Program-made: the position numbers and the translations under genes
From: Salinimonas profundi
GTDB lineage: Bacteria > Pseudomonadota > Gammaproteobacteria > Enterobacterales > Alteromonadaceae
Direction: 5' to 3'
Length of the DNA: 54,429 nt
Assembly (NCBI RefSeq): GCF_014750655.1
Contig: NZ_JABBXD010000016.1
Location: 1-54,429, forward strand
In this document: piece by piece, positions 49,237 to 54,429 of the stretch
How positions within the stretch are numbered: the stretch's first letter is position 1
How the letters are laid out: each line of letters begins with the position of its first letter
Notes under the pieces: generated by a model
What the model saw: the letters and a program-made list of their open reading frames with translations, nothing else
What the model was told of the DNA's origin: nothing
Database searches by the model: none

Positions 49237-51703
49237 AACAAGAGCGCCTTCAAAAGATAGGGCTATTGATGTTAAAAGACGATATGTAGACCATAGACAC
49301 TGGCTGGTAATCCTGATCCATGAAGTCAGGAACAGAGAATCACTTTCATTGGCCTATGCTACGATGATTGGATTATTGCTTATTTTTCCAGTTCTTTGGC
49401 CCGCCATTAGTTTGCTTTTGGTATTTCTATTAGTAAACAACAGAATATCCTTTAAAAAGCTGCAAACATTACCTTTAAAGCTGCCTCGATGGTTAAATAA
49501 GACTGACTATCACGAATTAGCCGTAGCAAATAGATATGCCTATCAAAAAGCACAAGGCTCAATCCACATGGGAAACGAATTGGGTACCCAATTAGAACTA
49601 TGGATTGTACCAAACGACCAGCTAACACATATGCTATTTATCTCGACTACCGGTGGAGGTAAAACTGAGTTTTTATGGTCCTACGCTGCAGCCAGTAGCT
49701 TCATGTCCGGGGGGGCCTTGATCTATGTTGATGCAAAGGCAGCTCCTGATGGACTTGAAAAACTGTTTTTCTTGGGTAGAAAAACAGGTAGAGAAGATTC
49801 AATTCGAATTATGAATTATCGAACAGGAAACAAAGAGGTTAAACAGGCACACTGGCAGCGGGTATCAAACACATGCGGAATGTTCGCAATAGGGACAGCC
49901 TCGATTGTTCAACAATTTCTTGAGGATATGATGCCACCAGGAGAAGGTGAGAACCAGGTATTTAGAGATAAAGCTGTGGCTGGTTTAAAAGCATTTCTGC
50001 CGGCAGTCGTTGAATTGCGGGATCAAAAGCTTGTTAATATTACTCCCACCCTAATTGGTCAATGGTTCTCCATTCCAATGCTCTGTAAGCTAGCATACCC
50101 TGAACATTGCGAGCACGTTATTCCACTTTTGAACGAACAAACTGGGGAAATTACGGACATTCCAATAAAAATATCTACTGCTAAAAAAAGAGCGCTTCGA
50201 CGTTATCTTGAAAGCGGTCTACCGGGTTTCAACAGTGAAAATGTCGATATGCTGAAAAACGGCAACAAACAACCGCAAGAGGTGCATAGACAGTTTGGGT
50301 TTGGGCTTGGTTACGTTGCAAAGCCCCTTATTGAATTAGGTAGTTCATACGCTCACATCTTCGAGTGTGAACAAGGCGAAATTGACTTTCGGGACATTAT
50401 TTTAAACAACCGGGTGCTTGGTGTCTTTGTACCTGCCTCTGAACAATCTAATGACCAAAAACAGGTACAAGGAAAGATTGCTCTCTCGGGCATTCGCGTG
50501 GCTATATCCACGGGACTTGGTGACAAAAGTGAAGGCGACATTGATGATGTAATTAATAACCTGCCAATCGACAAGAAAAATCCAAGTCAGATTATCATTG
50601 ATGAATACGCCGAGGTGGCGATTGATGGATTTGCCGTTGCAGCAACCCAGGGACGTGGGCTGGGAATAGGGGTTACGTTCAGTGGTCAGGATCTTGCCGG
50701 ATTTATAAAAGCCTCTAAGGAAGAAGCTACTCAGATTTTCGGGAATACGCGCCTAAAAATCCTGGGACCACAAGAAGACGTTAAAGAGACTTGGGATTGG
50801 TTTAAAGATCTTGCTGGGACTATGAGCGTTGCAGAAAGTAGCGGTTGGGAAGAGAGCAAGGGAACATCCTTATATCGTCAAAATTTTTCTGCCCAGATTA
50901 AAGAGGTGGATCGTCTGAACTGGCTCGATGTAAAAGAGCAAACAACAGGCGAAGGTATAATTTTTCAGAACGCAAACATAGTCAAGGCTCAGCTTTTTAA
51001 TATTAAAATGGACACGAGCAGACTTCGAAACTTTAGAATAAATAGATTGCTTGAAGTTCTCCCGCCATCGCAAAAAGAAATTGAAAGTCTGCTTCAGGAA
51101 GTAGAGATTGCTAAATCTTTAAAGTACATGATAGATAGAGCAAAATTTCCTAGCACCACGAACCATGTTGATCTAGGAGATGTCGAGATAGGCAACGGCA
51201 CTGATTGGATTTATGCACTAATTGGCCATGAGAATAACTACTCTAAGCGAAATTCTGAACTCAATCAAAAGCTTAAGTCGCTTACAAGCAATACCGATAC
51301 AGAAAGTGAAGCTAAAGAACCATCCATACGGGAAAGTTGTTCTAATCACGACACTTTTCAAGGTGACCCTTTCAACGGTGATGCGGTGGAGTCTGTTGCA
51401 ATAAGGAAACCCAAAGCAGAGACCTCTGATATATCTACTGAAGCACTCAACAAAGCTGAGAATGAATTTATTTATGAATTCGATACCGACTTAAATATTG
51501 ACGCTATCGAAGCTCTTAAGCAAAACATGTCACAAATGACCCAAAAGATGGGAGTTGATAAAAACGTGGCTGAGAAGCTTTCAGAGCTTTCAGCTGAAAA
51601 GGTTAAAGAAGAATTAAAGTATACCCAAGAGCCTATTGCTACAGACCCTGGAGATATTGACCTATTGTGGGGCGAGATAGATAAACTGAGTAAAAAAAGG
51701 TAG
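49229..51703 (+). CDS. icmO: IcmO/DotL (TrbC-like) type IV coupling ATPase
   Basis: An 824-residue coupling protein (Legionella DotL 783). Two N-terminal spans lie at about 44-75. The Walker A motif is STTGGGKTE (Lys145) and the Walker B motif QIIIDEYAE (Asp458, Glu459). The C-terminal ~170 residues are charged and low in complexity, as in DotL, where this tail binds adaptors. It receives the relaxase-DNA complex and protein substrates and passes them to the channel. It overlaps icmP by 8 bases and ends an operon of at least five genes. A long hairpin follows its stop codon. In this element it is the probable reader of any shared C-terminal export signal. Confidence 0.92.
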   Translation: MLETRAPSKDRAIDVKRRYVDHRHWLVILIHEVRNRESLSLAYATMIGLLLIFPVLWPAISLLLVFLLVNNRISFKKLQTLPLKLPRWLNKTDYHELAVANRYAYQKAQGSIHMGNELGTQLELWIVPNDQLTHMLFISTTGGGKTEFLWSYAAASSFMSGGALIYVDAKAAPDGLEKLFFLGRKTGREDSIRIMNYRTGNKEVKQAHWQRVSNTCGMFAIGTASIVQQFLEDMMPPGEGENQVFRDKAVAGLKAFLPAVVELRDQKLVNITPTLIGQWFSIPMLCKLAYPEHCEHVIPLLNEQTGEITDIPIKISTAKKRALRRYLESGLPGFNSENVDMLKNGNKQPQEVHRQFGFGLGYVAKPLIELGSSYAHIFECEQGEIDFRDIILNNRVLGVFVPASEQSNDQKQVQGKIALSGIRVAISTGLGDKSEGDIDDVINNLPIDKKNPSQIIIDEYAEVAIDGFAVAATQGRGLGIGVTFSGQDLAGFIKASKEEATQIFGNTRLKILGPQEDVKETWDWFKDLAGTMSVAESSGWEESKGTSLYRQNFSAQIKEVDRLNWLDVKEQTTGEGIIFQNANIVKAQLFNIKMDTSRLRNFRINRLLEVLPPSQKEIESLLQEVEIAKSLKYMIDRAKFPSTTNHVDLGDVEIGNGTDWIYALIGHENNYSKRNSELNQKLKSLTSNTDTESEAKEPSIRESCSNHDTFQGDPFNGDAVESVAIRKPKAETSDISTEALNKAENEFIYEFDTDLNIDAIEALKQNMSQMTQKMGVDKNVAEKLSELSAEKVKEELKYTQEPIATDPGDIDLLWGEIDKLSKKR

Positions 51704-51717
51704 CTTTATAACTATAA

Positions 51718-51759
51718 TATACTCAGTTCGGTATCACTTTGTGTACCGAACTGAGTATA
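51718..51759. terminator. Long perfect hairpin between convergent operons
   Basis: TATACTCAGTTCGGTA (51718-51733) pairs perfectly with TACCGAACTGAGTATA (51744-51759), with CAC/GTG able to extend the stem inside. It lies between icmO (plus) and the convergent gene ending at 51785. There is no T-run, but it is well placed as a shared terminator. Confidence 0.65.
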
Positions 51760-51784
51760 ACCATTTGAGTAGTAAGTAGCCTGA

Positions 51785-53032
51785 TTAATTTGACATTTCT
51801 GCTGTATCTGATGCACTTTTACTAAACATCTTTTTAATAGATTCTAAGACCTTCTCTATAAGTTCCTGAAGTGCTTTAGTCTTATCATTTGATTCACTAT
51901 TCTCATCGAAATGAGTTTCCGAGTCATCCTTGATACTATGTAATGCTTCTTCGATTTTACTGACAGTATCCGCTTGAAAGTCTTCATCTGATTTCTCGAG
52001 TTCTGACTGTATATCCCCTATTACATCCTTCATTTCATCCAGGTCTCTTTCCGATGGTGGTTGCGCTCCTATCGTTTGCAGCGTCTTAGCAAGGCTATCT
52101 AATTGCTCTACACCAACATCATTGTCTCCGGAATATTTAGGAACAATGTGTTCAAGGCTGGCCACTGTTTCTTGATCAGTACCATCATTTTTAGGCAGGG
52201 AATCTGATAATTTATAAATTCCATTCTTTGCAGCACTACCAGCACCCTTGATCAACGCTCCGGTTAATCCAAATGCTGCTCCTGCAACTGTAGAACCTAT
52301 ATCAACTAATGCACCTCCGACATTTTTACCTTGTGAATATCCTTGAGACAAGGAAGCACCAGGTGCAGCTTGATGTTGGTTTGTTTGCTGTGGTTCACTA
52401 GAGTTTTGCGACCGTAAGTATTGATGAAGTTCTTCAGAGATATTGGCGCCAGATTGCATTTGAGATTTATTAATCCTCTCCTCTGCGTCACTTGTTATTT
52501 CACTCTCCGTTTCAGTCACATCCTCTGAAGTATTGATAAATTCGCTATCAAAGTCATGCTGATCTAGATCACCATTCGTCTCAAATGATGAACTAGCATT
52601 ATCTGCTTCGTGGTACGAATTGAATGATGACGCATCCTCATCCTCATCCTCATCCTCATCTTCATCTTCGTTCTGTTTCTCGTTCTCAGGTACCTGAACA
52701 CTATCGTCCTCTGAAATTTGATGCGGTATATCATCTGTATCGCCAGCTTCAACAATGACATTGTCCTCAGGCAGGGATTCTGCCTTAGAATCATACTCCG
52801 CCATTTCTTCCATCAACGATTCAAACTCATTCGAGGAAATTTGACCTTCATCCATGTCTAAAGCCGGCTCATTTATAGATTCACTAATCGATTCGGTAAC
52901 TGAAGCATGATCTTCTACCTGACTTCTTTTTGAGTTCGCTTCTTTATCAAGTTGCTCAATCAACTCTTCAAAACTTTCCTCTACATTATCTACATCACCC
53001 AAGCTTTCGTTATGACTATTAGTATTGGACAT
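51785..53032 (-). CDS. Acidic low-complexity protein with glycine/alanine-rich centre, unknown
   Basis: A 415-residue protein. The first ~200 residues are strongly acidic and disordered, with a run of alternating Glu-Asp (near 120-133) encoded by a six-base DNA repeat at 52633-52670. A middle segment (about 235-275) is rich in Gly/Ala and hydrophobic residues, including GGALVDIGSTVAGAAFGLTG, and could enter or associate with a membrane. The C-terminus is again charged and helical. There is no signal peptide. It sits downstream of the periplasmic protein gene. The design recalls secreted or surface-associated proteins, but no family was recognised. Confidence 0.65.
   Translation of the reverse strand: MSNTNSHNESLGDVDNVEESFEELIEQLDKEANSKRSQVEDHASVTESISESINEPALDMDEGQISSNEFESLMEEMAEYDSKAESLPEDNVIVEAGDTDDIPHQISEDDSVQVPENEKQNEDEDEDEDEDEDASSFNSYHEADNASSSFETNGDLDQHDFDSEFINTSEDVTETESEITSDAEERINKSQMQSGANISEELHQYLRSQNSSEPQQTNQHQAAPGASLSQGYSQGKNVGGALVDIGSTVAGAAFGLTGALIKGAGSAAKNGIYKLSDSLPKNDGTDQETVASLEHIVPKYSGDNDVGVEQLDSLAKTLQTIGAQPPSERDLDEMKDVIGDIQSELEKSDEDFQADTVSKIEEALHSIKDDSETHFDENSESNDKTKALQELIEKVLESIKKMFSKSASDTAEMSN
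52633..52670. repeat. Six-base tandem repeat (TCATCC-type) in the acidic-tract codons
   Basis: About four to six tandem copies of TCATCC or TCATCT on the plus strand encode the Glu-Asp run of the overlapping minus-strand gene. The unit length keeps the frame, so slippage would change tract length but not break the gene. Confidence 0.7.
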
Positions 53033-53129
53033 CGTTATACTTCCTTAAATATTGGTTTATCCAAGACTAGCTGGATAACATTTGAGCTGTACAGAGAACG
53101 CTAAGTCGTTTGCAGCATAGCTGCTGCAA

Positions 53130-54167
53130 TCATTCATCGCTCTTTGTAATAAGTTTAATTGCTAGCAAGATATTGCGTTGCCTTCCAACCTCATTGAGTT
53201 TATTAAGGTTGGTATTGATTGCGTTTTGCGACAAAGCTTGTCTTATCAAAAGAGCATGGTCATTTTGCTTCATAACAGCTGACATATCGTCTGAAATAGA
53301 ATTTGCTTCATGACCTCTCAACAGTGTGTCAAATGTAGTCCCTTTAAGGTAAGTAGAAAGGTTTAGTTTCGAATAGCCTTCGACATTGCTATTGGACGTT
53401 TCAGTGATTCTATTAGCTACCACTACCGACTTTAGCTTTCTAATGGCCTTGTACCTGGGGTTTGAGTCAGAAGATTCTTTTATGAAGATACCCTGCATAC
53501 GGGCAACTTCAACCGGACTTAGTGACGATGCAGCAAAATTTGTTGTCAACCAATCATGCTGCACCCTGTTCTTTAGAACTGAATTACTCGATTCACCACT
53601 GGATTCAAATGTAATTAGGGCTAATTTTGACTTAGTTTTAGCCAACTTGCTTTCAAGGTCGCTCAGTACATGTACAGGCTCTAAAGCACAATCGGGGCAT
53701 GAGGCCTTAAAGAGATAGGGGTGAGAGTACTGGCCTAATTCTCCATATCTTTCATGAGAATTTATAAAAGATTTTACTTTTGATAAATCCTTTATATTTT
53801 TAACAAAAGTATTAGTTATGGTATTAGCATTTGCTTCATGAAACTTAGCTGACTGTGTAGTTGATAATGTTATTTTGCCCACAAAACCATCTAAAGCAGT
53901 AATTGCATCTGTGTGATTTGAAAATAAAGCTTCCGTCATATCAGCAGTCAAGTCAGCAAACTCAGTGCTGGAAGACGCCAAACTTTTAGTCAATTCAGTG
54001 CATTCTATTTTATACTGATTTATTGAAGAAACCGTATCGCTTGCCAGTCTGCTCATTGCTGCACCGCTGCAACCCGCATCACAAAATGGCAAACATGGTT
54101 CCCAAGCCATGGCTTGCTTTGAAAAAATAAATATGAACGTTGCTACCGCTGAACTAATTTTTGTCAT
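53130..54167 (-). CDS. Periplasmic cysteine-containing protein, probable transfer component
   Basis: A 345-residue protein with a Sec signal (MTKISSAVATFIFIFSKQAMA). The mature N-terminus carries CLPFCDAGC, a cluster recalling CDIGC of the IcmD-like protein. A CPDC pair follows at residues 157-160. Most of the chain is helical and rich in Ser/Thr/Asn, as in VirB5/TraW-like pilus-tip or channel-associated proteins. It overlaps the upstream, window-truncated gene by 14 bases. The cysteines would be clients for the DsbC-like protein encoded at 29357. Function beyond envelope location is inferred. Confidence 0.65.
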   Translation of the reverse strand: MTKISSAVATFIFIFSKQAMAWEPCLPFCDAGCSGAAMSRLASDTVSSINQYKIECTELTKSLASSSTEFADLTADMTEALFSNHTDAITALDGFVGKITLSTTQSAKFHEANANTITNTFVKNIKDLSKVKSFINSHERYGELGQYSHPYLFKASCPDCALEPVHVLSDLESKLAKTKSKLALITFESSGESSNSVLKNRVQHDWLTTNFAASSLSPVEVARMQGIFIKESSDSNPRYKAIRKLKSVVVANRITETSNSNVEGYSKLNLSTYLKGTTFDTLLRGHEANSISDDMSAVMKQNDHALLIRQALSQNAINTNLNKLNEVGRQRNILLAIKLITKSDE

Positions 54168-54429
54168 TGGCGGCTTCCTTCAATACTGTATTTCGGGACC
54201 TTCTAAGCTCTATCAATTGAAAAAGTAAAGATTCGGCCACTTGTCGGTTTAATGAAATTTTTCTATGAAGGCCAACATCATTTAGCGAGTAAGTTTCTGC
54301 AACTGCTTGAGTATCAGCTACACCCTTTAGAGCAGCTTCTGATAGTTTAAGGGTAAGCGTCCGGTAATCCCACCTATTGTTTAGCAAACTGCCATGGTAG
54401 TAGCCGCTCGATATCGGCTTCGGGTCTGC
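54154..54429 (-). CDS. Partial gene cut by the window edge, unknown
   Basis: The minus-strand frame is open from the last base of the window to the stop at 54154 and gives about 91 residues of C-terminal sequence (through SSGYYHGSLLNNRWDYRTL to EAANDKN). The TTG at 54387 that could serve as a start is not needed, because the frame continues upstream out of the window with sensible composition. It is therefore treated as 5'-truncated by the window. The visible part is helical and charged. Its end overlaps the next gene by 14 bases, so the two are cotranscribed. Not recognised. Confidence 0.65.
   Translation of the reverse strand, partial: ADPKPISSGYYHGSLLNNRWDYRTLTLKLSEAALKGVADTQAVAETYSLNDVGLHRKISLNRQVAESLLFQLIELRRSRNTVLKEAANDKN

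Noticed and set aside
1..54429. tRNA, rRNA, CRISPR arrays, integron attC arrays, oriT or relaxase
   Set aside because: Looked for characteristic motifs by eye on both strands and saw none that could be supported. The relaxase and oriT are presumably outside the window.

Overview
The window looks like part of a large conjugative plasmid or integrative conjugative element from a marine-type gammaproteobacterium, most likely Alteromonadales or a relative. That placement is an inference from gene content and protein resemblance. No replication initiator, relaxase, oriT, rRNA or tRNA gene was recognised. Two blocks of a type IVB (Icm/Dot, IncI-like) secretion system dominate. A Tus-like replication-terminator protein and a plasmid-type H-NS lie beside them, which fits a large self-transmissible replicon.

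Layout. 1-5.6 kb is a mobile-element scar zone. It holds a decayed IS66 transposase remnant, an intact four-helix copper-storage protein, a resolvase + TniA-like + TniB-like transposition module with no visible tniQ, and a truncated IS3-family orfB. 5.7-12.8 kb is accessory cargo: a hipBA toxin-antitoxin pair with three phased operator-like repeats, a cytosine-rich element bounded by inverted repeats, small membrane and secreted proteins, a DUF4124/metallopeptidase-like protein, an unknown membrane protein and an operon of three very small ORFs. Two copies of a ~47-nt direct repeat bracket most of this cargo (5572 and 11666). 13.1-15.4 kb carries a Tus-like protein, an outer-membrane beta-barrel and H-NS.

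15.4-29.2 kb, on the minus strand, has the Legionella order dotJ(icmM)-icmL-icmK-icmE-icmG-icmC-icmD-icmJ-icmB. One unknown gene precedes it, and a lipoprotein and a coiled-coil membrane protein are inserted between icmE and icmG. 29.4-51.7 kb, on the plus strand, has a DsbC-like thioredoxin protein, a 500-residue unknown, a single 4582-residue polyvalent protein, several unknown genes, and icmP-icmO (the coupling complex). 51.8-54.4 kb, on the minus strand, has an acidic low-complexity protein, a periplasmic cysteine-containing protein and a gene cut by the window edge.

How the parts may work together. IcmE/K/G/C/D/L/J-type proteins build the envelope channel, IcmB supplies ATPase power, and IcmO/IcmP receive substrates. 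The DsbC-like protein may fold cysteine-containing periplasmic parts. The giant protein combines a Toprim primase-like domain, an adenine-methyltransferase-like domain with an NIPF motif, and a superfamily 2 helicase, in the manner of phage P1 DarB. It is a good candidate for protecting or priming incoming plasmid DNA in a recipient. Three neighbouring proteins (500, 4582 and ~216 residues) end in nearly the same tail, [L/M]-G-M. This may be a shared export or packaging signal read by IcmO. That tail and the giant protein are the most novel observations here.
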